64,000 nt of DNA. It comes from Hahella sp. CCB-MM4 (GTDB lineage Bacteria > Pseudomonadota > Gammaproteobacteria > Pseudomonadales > Oleiphilaceae). The translations under genes and the position numbers were made by a program. Each line of letters starts with the position of its first letter. Positions within the stretch are counted from its first letter, which is position 1. The notes beneath the pieces were generated by a model, which had not been told where the DNA came from, searched no databases, and was given only the letters and a program-made list of their open reading frames with translations. Of the stretch, positions 25,853 through 34,790 are shown piece after piece. Where the stretch lies: NCBI RefSeq assembly GCF_002260525.1, contig NZ_MRYI01000008.1, positions 1 through 64,000 of the forward strand, in the 5' to 3' direction.

Positions 25853-26752
25853 ATGAGCCTCGTATATTTGGAAACTTTCTATGAAGTGGCCAGGTTGCAG
25901 AGTTTTTCTGCGGCGGCAGATGCTCTGGATGTCTCAAAAGGTCTGGTGAGCCGCCATGTTCGTCAGTTGGAAAAAGACATGAATGCACAACTGTTTCACC
26001 GGACGACTCGAGTGGTGACCCTAACCGAGGCAGGCAGCCGTCTGTTTACCAAGGCTGAACAAATATTTTTGCTGGCCAGGGAGGCGGCGCGGGAGGTTCG
26101 GGATATCACCGAAGAGGCCAGTGGTGTATTGAGGTTCACGGCCCCTCTGTCTCTCGGGGAGCGCTTGATGGGTGACCTGTTGCCGGAGTATCGATCACTG
26201 TGCCCCGGTGTGAAGGTGGAGCTGGATTTCTCTAGTGCTTCCCTGAGTATCGAACATGGGCATCAGGATATTGCCCTGAGGGCCGCTGACCGGATGCCCG
26301 ATAATGTTGTCGCCCGGCATATTGGCCGGATGAGAAATATCCTGTTAGCGTCCCCGGAATATCTTCTTCAACATGGAGACATTGCTCGGCCTGAGGACCT
26401 GAACCGGCATGAGTGCCTGTTGAGCAGCCATCGGGCGGCATGGAACGAATGGAAGTTGACTCGTGGTGACGAGGTGGTACAGGTCAATGCCAAGGGGCAG
26501 TTGTCCTCCAATCAATACACCGCCACCCGACAGCTGGCCCTGGCGGGTCAGGGGGTTGCCAGTCTGCCGGTTTATCTGGTGGAGGAGGACATCGAAAAGG
26601 GACGCCTGAAGCATGTGTTGCCTGAATATATTCTGCCACTACACGACTTATCGGTTGTGGTCGCCCGGCACCGTATGTTGCCGCGAAAAATCATCACTTT
26701 CCGGGAATTGATTGAGCGTTGGTTTCGGGATCATCCTTTTTATCTTGTGTAA
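25853..26752 (+). CDS. LysR-family transcriptional regulator, 299 aa
   Basis: The ATG at 25853 is preferred to a TTG at 25841. The N-terminal winged helix has SFSAAADALDVSKGLVSRHVRQLEKDMNAQLFHRTTR, the typical LysR DNA-binding helix-turn-helix, and the rest is a substrate-binding domain with GVKVELDFSSASLSIEHG and an LALAGQGVASLPVYLV stretch. It faces the SDR gene across a 111-bp intergenic region, the classic arrangement in which the regulator controls its neighbour. Confidence 0.9.
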   Translation: MSLVYLETFYEVARLQSFSAAADALDVSKGLVSRHVRQLEKDMNAQLFHRTTRVVTLTEAGSRLFTKAEQIFLLAREAAREVRDITEEASGVLRFTAPLSLGERLMGDLLPEYRSLCPGVKVELDFSSASLSIEHGHQDIALRAADRMPDNVVARHIGRMRNILLASPEYLLQHGDIARPEDLNRHECLLSSHRAAWNEWKLTRGDEVVQVNAKGQLSSNQYTATRQLALAGQGVASLPVYLVEEDIEKGRLKHVLPEYILPLHDLSVVVARHRMLPRKIITFRELIERWFRDHPFYLV

Positions 26753-26980
26753 CCGGCGATCTTGTCTGACCAGCTGTATCGTGTCACTGGTTCTCCCGTG
26801 TCACTGGATATTAGGTCTAGCTGTTTATCTCGCGAAATTGGCCATCTCCTATGGCCGGCGGTTATTGCCGTGTCTGGCAAACGGGACTTCATCTTAAGCC
26901 GGGTTTCAGGTTACGGAATCTTTCGGTCAGATTCAGGGCCGAATCAGATTATGTGAACGGAGTTAAATAAAACCTTTTCA

Positions 26981-26998
26981 GTGTCATCTACCATTCAT
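26981..26998 (+). promoter_or_regulatory. Pho-box-like site upstream of PhoD gene
   Basis: gtgtcatctaccattcat fits the 18-bp PhoB consensus at about 12-13 positions, including the full TGTCAT half and TCAT in the second half. It lies 129 bp before the ATG of a PhoD-type phosphatase. Confidence 0.4.
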
Positions 26999-27020
26999 GG
27001 GGTGCTGGTATAACGTTAGG

Positions 27021-27120
27021 CCCAAAGCACAATGGCGTTCCCCAAAAAATAGCTATGTGCATCAAAAAAATAACCATGCACCTCAAAAATAACAATAGCC
27101 TCAAAGAATATTCAATGGAG
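27021..27120. repeat. Degenerate tandem array, about 20-bp units, before phoD
   Basis: Units beginning ccaaa or caaaa occur at about 27021, 27041, 27063, 27084 and 27102, each about 18-22 bp long. They are A-rich and more diverged than the arrays near stop codons. The array ends at the start region of the phosphatase gene and could affect spacing of regulatory elements. Confidence 0.6.
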
Positions 27121-27126
27121 TAAAAG

Positions 27127-28800
27127 ATGAGTCTGAAAATCAATCGGCGGAGCTTTGTAAAATCCACTCTGTTAGTGTCCGGTGCGGCGGCGACTACTGG
27201 AATGTTGAGCGGATGTGCAACGGGTGAGTTTATTCACGGGATTGCCAGTGGCGACCCTTTGCAGGACCGGGTCATTATCTGGACCCGGGTGACTCCTCAA
27301 GGGATGGGGAAGGTGCCGGTGGAGTGGGAGGTGGCCACTGACCTCGGATGCCATAACGTGGTCCAGCGCGGAATCTATGTGACCGATGAATTCCGCGATT
27401 ATACCGTCAAGGTTGATGTTAAAGGGCTGACTCCGGGAACCCGCTACTATTATCGGTTCCGGACCACCATGGATGTTTCTCCCACTGGAATCACCCGCAC
27501 TTTGCCGCAGGGAGCAGTAGACCAGTTTAAGTTTGCGGTGTTCTCCTGTTCCAACTATCCGGCGGGGTATTTCAACGTATATCGTCATGCTGTCGAACGG
27601 GATGATATTGATGCTGTGCTGCACATTGGTGACTATTTTTATGAGTACGGCATGGGCGGTTATGCAACCGAAGATGCCGAAGAAATGGGGCGGGTTCCCG
27701 CGCCGGAGAATGAGCTGCTGACGCTACAGGATTATCGCGCCCGCTACGCTCAATATCATACCGACCCAGATCTTCAGGCACTCCACGCCAAACTACCGTT
27801 TATTACCGTTTGGGATGATCATGAGATAGCCAACGATGCCTGGAAAGCCGGTGCGGAAAACCACAATGATGGAGAAGGTGATTATTTTCTGCGGAAAGCC
27901 AATGCGATAAAAGCGTATTTCGAGTGGTTACCGATCAGGGAGCGTCACGGAGAAGATAACGATGATATCTACCGGTCATTTGAAATTGGTGACCTGGTCA
28001 GTTTGTATATGCTGGAAACTCGTTTGCTGGCGCGGGATAAGCAACTTGATTATGCCGATTACATGACGCCGACCGGTGGATTTGACAGTGACCGATTTCT
28101 GGCGGATTTGTCCAACCCTGCCCGGGCGCTGTTGGGAGAGGAACAGAAAGCCTGGCTGCAAAATGGTATGGCAACATCCGGCGCTACCTGGCAAGTGCTG
28201 GGGCAGCAAATTCTGATGGGGAGAATGAATCTGCCGATTCCACTGATCACCTTCCAGATTGGGTTCGCTGAGTACATTCAACTGACGCAGTTGGCGCAAA
28301 CCAACCCTGATCAACTGACACCTGAACAATGGGCAATTCTCCAGGCGCCGTCAGTGCCCTATAACCTGGATGCCTGGGACGGTTACCCGGTGGAGCGTGA
28401 AACTGTGCTGGAAACAGCTCGCCTGCTGAATAAAAATCTGGTGGTGCTGGCAGGTGATACCCACAATGCCTGGGCCAGCAATCTTAAAACCCTGTCCGGT
28501 GACCTGGTGGGTGTTGAGTTTGCGACACCGGGCGTGACGTCGCCAGGCCTGGAGACCTATCTGGAAGGGCAGGATCCTGATCTGGTAGCTGCCGGGGCCG
28601 TTGCATTTATTGATGACCTGAAATGGGCCAACACCCAATATCGTGGCTATATGACAGTGACGTTTACTCCTGAAGAGGCCGTTTCCCAGTGGATTCTGGT
28701 AGATACGGTGAAAGATAAGGACTTCAGAGTGTTGGATGTATATGGGAAATCTTTGAAAGTCCTGCCTGGACCAACCAACAGGCAAATTCTGGATGTATAG
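27127..28800 (+). CDS. phoD: PhoD-type alkaline phosphatase with Tat signal, 557 aa
   Basis: The N-terminus NRRSFVKSTLLVSG is a twin-arginine signal, so the enzyme is exported folded. The signal ends at LSGC, a lipobox, so it may also be lipid-anchored. The PhoD core is seen in GIASGDPLQDRVIIWTRVTP, FSCSNYPAGYFNVY, GDYFYEYG and WDDHEIANDAW. PhoD enzymes are calcium/iron phosphodiesterase-phosphomonoesterases used in phosphate starvation. Length is typical. Good ribosome site: GGAG before ATG at 27127. A Pho-like box lies upstream and a terminator follows. Confidence 0.93.
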   Translation: MSLKINRRSFVKSTLLVSGAAATTGMLSGCATGEFIHGIASGDPLQDRVIIWTRVTPQGMGKVPVEWEVATDLGCHNVVQRGIYVTDEFRDYTVKVDVKGLTPGTRYYYRFRTTMDVSPTGITRTLPQGAVDQFKFAVFSCSNYPAGYFNVYRHAVERDDIDAVLHIGDYFYEYGMGGYATEDAEEMGRVPAPENELLTLQDYRARYAQYHTDPDLQALHAKLPFITVWDDHEIANDAWKAGAENHNDGEGDYFLRKANAIKAYFEWLPIRERHGEDNDDIYRSFEIGDLVSLYMLETRLLARDKQLDYADYMTPTGGFDSDRFLADLSNPARALLGEEQKAWLQNGMATSGATWQVLGQQILMGRMNLPIPLITFQIGFAEYIQLTQLAQTNPDQLTPEQWAILQAPSVPYNLDAWDGYPVERETVLETARLLNKNLVVLAGDTHNAWASNLKTLSGDLVGVEFATPGVTSPGLETYLEGQDPDLVAAGAVAFIDDLKWANTQYRGYMTVTFTPEEAVSQWILVDTVKDKDFRVLDVYGKSLKVLPGPTNRQILDV

Positions 28801-29213
28801 TTGCTGAAATCATACGCCTGCCGACGTACGTTGCCTCGGCAGGCTGTTTTCTCTGGAACCGTCTTCATTCGGCCTGCGGAGACGATATCCCCTACGCCAT
28901 TCCAAATCTCAACATGCGCTTCCGGGTATATATGTACTCGTATTAACTTGTGTTTGGTCATTATCACTGCCGCATATTCAGGCCGTTATGAATTGACTGT
29001 TCTTGTTCTATAGGCACGTCACTCAAATAGGCCATGAGAATTTTTGTTTCGCAAACGTGAGGCTCGTCACATTGTGCGTGAGGGGTTCTGAATGTTCATG
29101 CCGCTGTAGCGATAAACACATGGTTTTCCCTTAAAGGAAATGCAACGAAATCAAAAAAGCCATATCCGTATGGAGGCGTTGGAGATTTCTATTCAACATT
29201 GAAGGATGCTTAT
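28801..29213. other. Intergenic region downstream of phoD
   Basis: This 413-bp stretch holds a terminator (28816-28850) just after phoD. I see no gene in the rest. AT-rich sequence around 28915-28980 has no clear promoter. Confidence 0.6.
28816..28850 (+). terminator. Terminator after phoD
   Basis: gcctgccga (28816-28824) and tcggcaggc (28836-28844) form a perfect 9-bp GC-rich stem with an 11-bp loop, followed by tgtttt. It is the expected rho-independent terminator of phoD. Confidence 0.75.
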
Positions 29214-31736
29214 ATGGACATTCCAGCTGGCACCAGTATCACGCGGTGGGGCTTGTTCGCACTTACAACTATCCTGGCCACAGGGTGTGGTGGGGGTAAC
29301 TCTTCTTCCAATGCGGGAGATAGTAATGGCTCAGGGGATACTCCTACAAGAGCTGAAAACAATCGTCCGGTCGCTTCGTTTTCCATTCCGCTTTCTTCCA
29401 CTCTCGGCGGACGTGTCGCCATAGACGCATCAGCAAGTTATGACGCCGATAACGATGATTTAGTCTATCAATGGGAGCTGACCAAGCCTGCGGCGTCGTT
29501 AGCGGAGTTGGATGCAACAAACCAGACGGCAGGATTTACCCCTGATGTGACTGGAGATTACGTGGTTAAGCTGATGGTGAGTGATGGTACTGATCAGACG
29601 ACCATTTCCAAAACGATCCATATTCTTACTCCGCCTGATGATTTCTCGATCAAAATTGAAAGCACTTCTGATGTGGCGCAGAGTGATATTCCTTTCACCT
29701 TTGCTTATGTCTTCAAACAGGGTGAGTATTCAGCTGATAAGGGTTATTCATTGGTTATTGAAGAAACCAATGCTGTGATTGATTTGCAATCCAATATTAA
29801 GGCAACTCACAGCGACGGCTCTGTCCGTCATGCTGTTTTTTCCGGTGTAATACCCAATTTAGATGCTCACCAGATTCTGACCGGCTCCCTGGCCGAAAGG
29901 ACTGCTGACAGTGCCGATGCTCCAGTGGATTTGAATGCACTGTTAAACGGTGCCTGGAATGTGGAATTTGTAGTCAACGTTGATGGTGAAACCTACACCG
30001 CCAATGCCAAGGATCTTTTGCGCAATGGTGCCACACAGTGGCTTTCCGGACCGGTTGCGAACGAGTGGTACGCCAATGGAGCTTTAAAGACCAGTGCTAA
30101 CGTTGAACATGATCAACTGTCCGCGGTGTTTTACGTCAGAGTATACGGAAATATGGATCATATCCGGTTCGGTGTGGTGGCGGAAAATGGTTGGGCGTTT
30201 GAAGAACATCCCCGAAATATCACCTACGATTCTGTCATTCGGCAGAATGGCCTGACACTGGATCAACAGACACACCTGACTCATCTGCGCCACGCCCGTT
30301 GGAGCAAGTTTTTCTGGTCCGATGCAGAGCCGGCGATCAGTATATCCCATAACCCCCACTCCCTGATTACTACCGGTGCAGTGCCCAATTTTGATCCCTC
30401 TCTGATTAATAACGTCAGTGAAGATAAATTGACCTGGTACGATCAACAGTGGAAAGACACACAGGTGACGGTCGCTGTTGATGACAACGGATATATTGTG
30501 CCCGTTGGTAGCGGTGGTCATGAGTTTACCTACAATCGTATAGGCCCGATGGGGTTGGGGCTGGCTCATCCGCAAATGCCTACCACAGGGGCGCGGCCTG
30601 ATATCGGCCCTTTACCGACCTGGGGCGCAATGTATCTGTTAAGTCAGGATAAGCGCGCTAAACAGGCGGCTGTGGGAATGGGGAACCAGGCTGGTTCGTA
30701 CTCTATTCATTTCCGCGACCGCAACACGGGTAAGCCGGTCTCTGTAGACCAGTATCCTTATGCTTCGACTATTTGGGACAAGAATCTGACTAAAAACCCG
30801 GATACGGGAGAGTTTGAAAATATTGCCCGTTGTGATTCAAGTACGGTGAGTGACTGTGTTTTGCCTTACCGGGCAGATTCATCTCATCAGCCATCCATGG
30901 CCTATGTTCCGTATTTGACAACAGGGGATCATTTCTATCTGGAAGAACTGCAGTTTTGGGCTAACTACAACTTCATCGAAATGAATCCTCACTATCGCGG
31001 TTTTAGCGCAGGATATTTTGAGCGTGCCATGCAGGACAGGGCACAGGCCTGGTCCATGCGTACCTTGGGGCATGCTGCCTACATCACGCCGGACGATGAT
31101 TCATTTAAAAGCTATTTTCACACTAAGTTGCTGGGCAATATTGCGAAATACAATGAAAAGTATCTTACCTCTCCGCCTAACGGCTATGGTGCGATGATTC
31201 CAAATTACTCCTATCCCACTGCCTCTCCCTGGATGGACGATTTCTTCACCTGGTCTCTGAGTGCGGTTGTTGATCTGGGGTATTCCGAAGCTTCTGATCT
31301 GTTGAGGTGGAAAGCGAAATTTCCGATTCAGCGTATGGGGTTGGGTTCCGCCAGTGCCAGTGATTATTGCTGGATATTCGCACCTGCCTATCATTTGCTG
31401 GTGGCGCCGAGTAAAGATGACGACATGTTCTCAACGATTGCTGAGGTATACCAGAACACCAACGGACAGGATATTCCGTATCACGGTGCCTTTGATGATA
31501 AGGGAACAGAGTGCGCCAGTGCCGAGCAGGCTGAGGTGTTGGGATTGCAGCAAGGTGAGATGATCGGTTATTCGACCAGTCCCACCGGGTTTCCTTCCAA
31601 TTTACAAATTGCATTGGCCGCGGCGGCGGATTCAGGGGCAGATAAGGGACGGGAAGCCTGGGAGAAGTTTATGGCCAGACCAGTGAAGCCGGACTACTCT
31701 GCCATGCCTAACTATGCTGTTGTTCCACGTCATTAG
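29214..31736 (+). CDS. Large PKD-domain lipoprotein of unknown function, 840 aa
   Basis: The ATG at 29214 has GAAGG eight bases upstream and gives a lipoprotein signal ending ILATGC, followed by a Gly/Ser-rich linker. A PKD-like Ig domain (about residues 45-135) has RPVASFSIPLSSTLGGRVAIDASASYDADNDDLVYQW. After about residue 140, the sequence has a RIFT-barrel-like start (FTFAYVFKQGEYSADKGY) and a long alpha/alpha-type region with many aromatic and HPQ/GPL motifs, reminiscent of YetA/PcRGLX-type exo-polysaccharide lyases, but I cannot confirm this. It may bind or degrade an exopolysaccharide. It is anchored to the membrane. A terminator follows it. Confidence 0.6.
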   Translation: MDIPAGTSITRWGLFALTTILATGCGGGNSSSNAGDSNGSGDTPTRAENNRPVASFSIPLSSTLGGRVAIDASASYDADNDDLVYQWELTKPAASLAELDATNQTAGFTPDVTGDYVVKLMVSDGTDQTTISKTIHILTPPDDFSIKIESTSDVAQSDIPFTFAYVFKQGEYSADKGYSLVIEETNAVIDLQSNIKATHSDGSVRHAVFSGVIPNLDAHQILTGSLAERTADSADAPVDLNALLNGAWNVEFVVNVDGETYTANAKDLLRNGATQWLSGPVANEWYANGALKTSANVEHDQLSAVFYVRVYGNMDHIRFGVVAENGWAFEEHPRNITYDSVIRQNGLTLDQQTHLTHLRHARWSKFFWSDAEPAISISHNPHSLITTGAVPNFDPSLINNVSEDKLTWYDQQWKDTQVTVAVDDNGYIVPVGSGGHEFTYNRIGPMGLGLAHPQMPTTGARPDIGPLPTWGAMYLLSQDKRAKQAAVGMGNQAGSYSIHFRDRNTGKPVSVDQYPYASTIWDKNLTKNPDTGEFENIARCDSSTVSDCVLPYRADSSHQPSMAYVPYLTTGDHFYLEELQFWANYNFIEMNPHYRGFSAGYFERAMQDRAQAWSMRTLGHAAYITPDDDSFKSYFHTKLLGNIAKYNEKYLTSPPNGYGAMIPNYSYPTASPWMDDFFTWSLSAVVDLGYSEASDLLRWKAKFPIQRMGLGSASASDYCWIFAPAYHLLVAPSKDDDMFSTIAEVYQNTNGQDIPYHGAFDDKGTECASAEQAEVLGLQQGEMIGYSTSPTGFPSNLQIALAAAADSGADKGREAWEKFMARPVKPDYSAMPNYAVVPRH

Positions 31737-31802
31737 TGTGAGGCTCTATTCCTCTGTGTTTTGATGTTTTTGAAACTGCAGGAACTATTCGGAAACAATT
31801 TT

Positions 31803-31836
31803 AGTGGAGGGGAGTGTCCCCTCCACTTGGTTTGTC
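31803..31836 (+). terminator. Terminator after the PKD lipoprotein gene
   Basis: agtggagggga and tcccctccact form a perfect 11-bp stem with a 3-bp loop (31803-31827), followed by a T-rich segment (tggtttgt). It lies 66 bp after the stop codon. Confidence 0.75.
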
Positions 31837-31993
31837 AGAATGCTTCTTGGGTCAGTTCGGTGCATTACTTCAGTAGAGTCTCGGCATTTCGAAAAAAAGC
31901 ATACTGCTTCTTCACATATACTTGCATGAGAAAGTGAAATAGATAAAGAGTAAAGGGTCGGAAAACTACAAGGGGCTGCAGTACTGAAAACTG

Positions 31994-32521
31994 ATGAATT
32001 TCGAAGAATTGGACATAGCTGATCGGTATATGAAGGTCAATCATTCTGGTGAGTTCGGGGCTATGAACATTTACCGGGCTCAGATTGCCGTTTCGAAGAT
32101 ATTTCGCTCTAACCAGATTGATATGCTAGAGGAGTTTCTGGCCCATGAAACGTCCCATCGTGATATTTTTGCTGCTGAACTGAAAGCCAGAAATGTCAGG
32201 CAATGCCGTAGTTATTTGTTGTGTGGTATTGGAGGTTATTGCCTGGGATTGATATCTGCGCTGTTGGGCAGGAATTCAATTTTGGCCTGTACCGCTGCAG
32301 TGGAATCGGTTGTTATCACTCACCTGGAAATGCAGCTGAAGGTTTTGGAAAGGGCTGGGGATGAGCATGCCTATAATGCTGTAAAGAGTATTTATGTTGA
32401 TGAAATGCAACATTTGGAAAAGGGTGAAAACTCGAATAAGGATTGTGTGTTCTATAAGCCCTACGTTAAAGCTGTGTCGATTTGTACTGAATTGGTCATT
32501 TGGTTAGGCATGAAACTTTGA
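31994..32521 (+). CDS. Coq7-like diiron hydroxylase, 175 aa
   Basis: The iron-binding pattern of demethoxyubiquinone hydroxylases is present: ADRYMKVNHSGEFGAMNIYRAQ, then LEEFLAHETSHRDIF, then AAVESVVITHLEMQL, then DEMQHLE, which gives the six expected Glu/His ligands. It is short like other Coq7-type proteins (about 175-215 aa) and ends in a hydrophobic stretch. It would hydroxylate ubiquinone precursors or a related quinone. Gammaproteobacteria often also have UbiF; that gene is not in view. It is isolated between a terminator and a small membrane protein gene. Confidence 0.85.
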   Translation: MNFEELDIADRYMKVNHSGEFGAMNIYRAQIAVSKIFRSNQIDMLEEFLAHETSHRDIFAAELKARNVRQCRSYLLCGIGGYCLGLISALLGRNSILACTAAVESVVITHLEMQLKVLERAGDEHAYNAVKSIYVDEMQHLEKGENSNKDCVFYKPYVKAVSICTELVIWLGMKL

Positions 32522-32631
32522 TGGGGCTCTAACTTCGCTACTGTCACTATCAACAGATTTCCGCTCGATTTGACCTCAGGGGCATTGTGCAGCGAAACTG
32601 GCAGGCAGGAAAAAGAGAATAGGATGTCGTA

Positions 32632-32988
32632 GTGAGTAACGTATTGGCAGTATTATTAGGATTTATCGCCATCACATGGGGTTGGTTGAACCTGGTCGCA
32701 ATTGTGTCAGTTTTTGGAGATGCGACACTGGATTCATTCCAGAAGAAAGCCCAGATCGGGGTTGTCGTATTGTTGCCTTTTATTGGTGCCGTATTGGTAA
32801 TCTCTCTGGTACGTCAGTATTCTCCTGAAGCGGTGCCCAAAGCACTGATGCCCTGGCCGGCGTCACTGATGTTTCGCCACTCTAAGATGTATGCCCCTGG
32901 AATCTACGGTGGAGGAGGGGAAGGGATGGATTCGCATGCGGTCTACTATGGAGGGAGTTCCGATTCAGGAGGGGATGGTGGTGACTGA
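32632..32988 (+). CDS. Small membrane protein of unknown function, 118 aa
   Basis: The start is GTG at 32632, preceded by AGGA seven bases upstream. The protein has two hydrophobic segments (about residues 3-25 and 42-62) with short charged loops, and a Gly/Ser/Asp-rich C-terminus. I do not recognise it. It follows the Coq7-like gene by 110 bp on the same strand. Confidence 0.55.
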   Translation: MSNVLAVLLGFIAITWGWLNLVAIVSVFGDATLDSFQKKAQIGVVVLLPFIGAVLVISLVRQYSPEAVPKALMPWPASLMFRHSKMYAPGIYGGGGEGMDSHAVYYGGSSDSGGDGGD

Positions 32989-33020
32989 AGCCCTTATGTG
33001 TAGTGTTGGGTTGATGGGCT

Positions 33021-33050
33021 TTGTCAGATCCGAAATTTGCGTGCTATAAT
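33021..33050 (+). promoter_or_regulatory. Consensus-like sigma-70 promoter without an obvious gene
   Basis: TTGTCA (33021-33026) and TATAAT (33045-33050) are separated by 18 bp, close to the ideal. No plus-strand gene follows for nearly 3 kb. A nine-codon reading frame starting at 33089 (MKGPGPLVI) follows GAGG. Transcription here could produce a small RNA or a short peptide, or the match may be chance. Confidence 0.4.
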
Positions 33051-33185
33051 CCGAGCAAGTCCGTAACTTCCACTAGTGAGGCGCTCTGATGAAAGGTCCT
33101 GGTCCTTTGGTAATTTAAGACGTTACATAAGCTAATTGGCTGTTTTGTAACAATTTTCATCTCTCCATCCTTCTTCTGATCTCCC

Positions 33186-33869
33186 TCAGTGGTCCTTCAG
33201 AACCTCTTTTAATTCTCTAGTACTGACCAACCAGGCATCAAACTGCTTTTTTACCTGTTCCAAGGCTGCGACATAGCGTTTCCTATCATGCTTCACCAGT
33301 TCCAGATACTCTTTATCCATTACCGAGCGACACATAAACCTTGCTCTGGAAGCATTTTCCTCGAATTTGATAAAAGCCCGCAGAACCTCTTCTTCTACCA
33401 ACCAGAAATGTTCTTCATCCATCAGTTTGGTTCGAATGATGTCTTCGTTTGATACTGATACGTGGGCGATATAGCTCTCGTCTTTTGCCGCTCTCTCTAT
33501 CTGCTGTTCTATCTGATAAGAGACCTTGTCAAAAATAGAGGTTGAGGTGTTGTCACCAAAGAAATCCAGAGTTTTGTCGGCCATGACTTTCATAATGGTG
33601 AGAATCAGCTCTTTGCCCCTCTTTTGCTCCCGCTGGTATTTATATAAAGGGATCAGGACCTGGCCGCTCATGAAGGTCATTAATGCCACAAAGGCACCGG
33701 CGAGAAGAGAAAACTCTCTCAGGGTCATGGGATCTGGCGCGAATCCTTCTGCCTGACAGTGAGCGCTTAAGGCAAATATCATCGACAGACCGGACAACTT
33801 CGCCCAAAAGCGGCGGTTGCGGAAAAATAACGTCGTGAGGCGGGAGATTGAAATCATTCCCTGGTTCAT
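33186..33869 (-). CDS. Membrane-anchored protein of unknown function, 227 aa
   Basis: The protein has one or two hydrophobic segments (about 24-42 and 52-72) and a charged cytoplasmic-type helical rest rich in Glu and Lys, with REQKRGKELILTIMKVMADK. I do not recognise the family. Its ATG at 33869 lies 17 bp after the SCO1-like gene's stop on the same strand, so it is probably the last gene of the copper operon. Confidence 0.6.
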   Translation of the reverse strand: MNQGMISISRLTTLFFRNRRFWAKLSGLSMIFALSAHCQAEGFAPDPMTLREFSLLAGAFVALMTFMSGQVLIPLYKYQREQKRGKELILTIMKVMADKTLDFFGDNTSTSIFDKVSYQIEQQIERAAKDESYIAHVSVSNEDIIRTKLMDEEHFWLVEEEVLRAFIKFEENASRARFMCRSVMDKEYLELVKHDRKRYVAALEQVKKQFDAWLVSTRELKEVLKDH

Positions 33870-33886
33870 GGGGGTATCCTGGGCGA

Positions 33887-34639
33887 CTACTTGGATTGAG
33901 GTGAAGCTGTGGTTAAGTCGATCAAAAACTTACGTAATTTAGCGCTATCGTAAGAGCCAATCAACTGGCCCGCGAGTCCTCCCTCCGGATTTAAGACACT
34001 TAACACGGAATTATGGGAGAGTGAGTAGAAGCCACCGGGTTCAGGATCATTGTTCATGAACACGGTCCCCAGATTCTTGGCGAACTCTGCAATATCCTGA
34101 ACCGGTCCCGTTGCTCCCTGGTAGCTTTGATCAAAATAGGAAAGATAGTCGTGCAGCTCTTCGGCAGAATCCCGCGCCGGGTCCATCGTGACATAAAGCA
34201 CAGTAATGTTGTCGGGAAGAGAAGGAGGCTCCTTCACTGTCAGAGCCCGATGTATCGCAGCCATGTTGACCGGGCAGACATCAGGGCATGATAAGTAGCC
34301 AAAATTGACGACCGTCCAGTGACCATGCATTGTCTGTTCAGTGAGCGGGCTCCCATCCACATTTTCCAGCACTGGCAACTGTAGTTTTTTGGCAGGTTGA
34401 AAACGGACGCCTCCTTCTACTGATGTCGGGCGGGCTGGGCTGTTGGCCTGGGATACCCAAAGGACAATGACCGAAATGAGCACAAGAGACATACCGACCA
34501 CGGGCAGCCCCAGCCCGACAATAAATGCAGGTAAGGGAACGGAGGCAGACTTGCCTGATTTTGCTTTGGAAGCTTTGGAGCTGCTCACGGAGTGACCCGA
34601 ATCAAATTTTACCAGTGCCAAGTCTGCCTTTATTAACAA
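33887..34639 (-). CDS. SCO1/SenC-family copper chaperone, 250 aa
   Basis: The copper-binding signature YLSCPDVCP (C118-x3-C122) and the third ligand H209 (SLSHNSVLSVL) are present. A membrane helix (about 38-62) places the thioredoxin-like domain outside. SCO proteins hand copper to cytochrome oxidase or act in copper redox control. The N-terminal 30 residues are Ser/Lys-rich, so the start may be internal. It lies downstream of an outer-membrane protein gene within the copper cluster. Confidence 0.9.
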   Translation of the reverse strand: MLIKADLALVKFDSGHSVSSSKASKAKSGKSASVPLPAFIVGLGLPVVGMSLVLISVIVLWVSQANSPARPTSVEGGVRFQPAKKLQLPVLENVDGSPLTEQTMHGHWTVVNFGYLSCPDVCPVNMAAIHRALTVKEPPSLPDNITVLYVTMDPARDSAEELHDYLSYFDQSYQGATGPVQDIAEFAKNLGTVFMNNDPEPGGFYSLSHNSVLSVLNPEGGLAGQLIGSYDSAKLRKFLIDLTTASPQSK

Positions 34640-34682
34640 CCTGATAGCAAGCTTTCAGGTAGGTACCGACCAGTGCTCATGT

Positions 34683-34790
34683 GTTCTAACAGGAGCCAGG
34701 TCGGTCTAACTAGAACCCAGAATGCTCCAACAACAACCCAGAGAGCTCCAACAACAACTAAGAGGTCTAACAAAAGCATCGATAGCCTAA
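34683..34790. repeat. Tandem array of about 20-bp units overlapping the OMP stop codon
   Basis: Five degenerate units (starting near 34683, 34703, 34724, 34745 and 34765) share the pattern g-t/c-t-c-y-aac-aacaac-c/t-agag. A sixth (from about 34784) overlaps the stop codon (TAG at 34787-34789) of the outer-membrane gene. The array occupies the whole gap between that gene and the SCO1 gene. Confidence 0.75.

Larger units (their letters stand above)
26753..27126. other. Region upstream of the PhoD gene
   Basis: These 374 bp hold no gene I can support. They contain a Pho-box-like site at 26981-26998, and then a degenerate tandem repeat array (27021-27120) that ends a few bp before the phoD start. 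The first 200 bp show no structure I recognise. Confidence 0.6.

Noticed and set aside
27012-27024. taacgttaggccc looked like an attC or attI core
   Set aside because: No paired arms or cassette gene lie nearby; it is part of the region before phoD and probably a chance match.
34683-34790. Possible CRISPR-like array between the SCO1 and barrel genes
   Set aside because: The units are about 20 bp and directly adjacent without spacers, so it is a tandem duplication.
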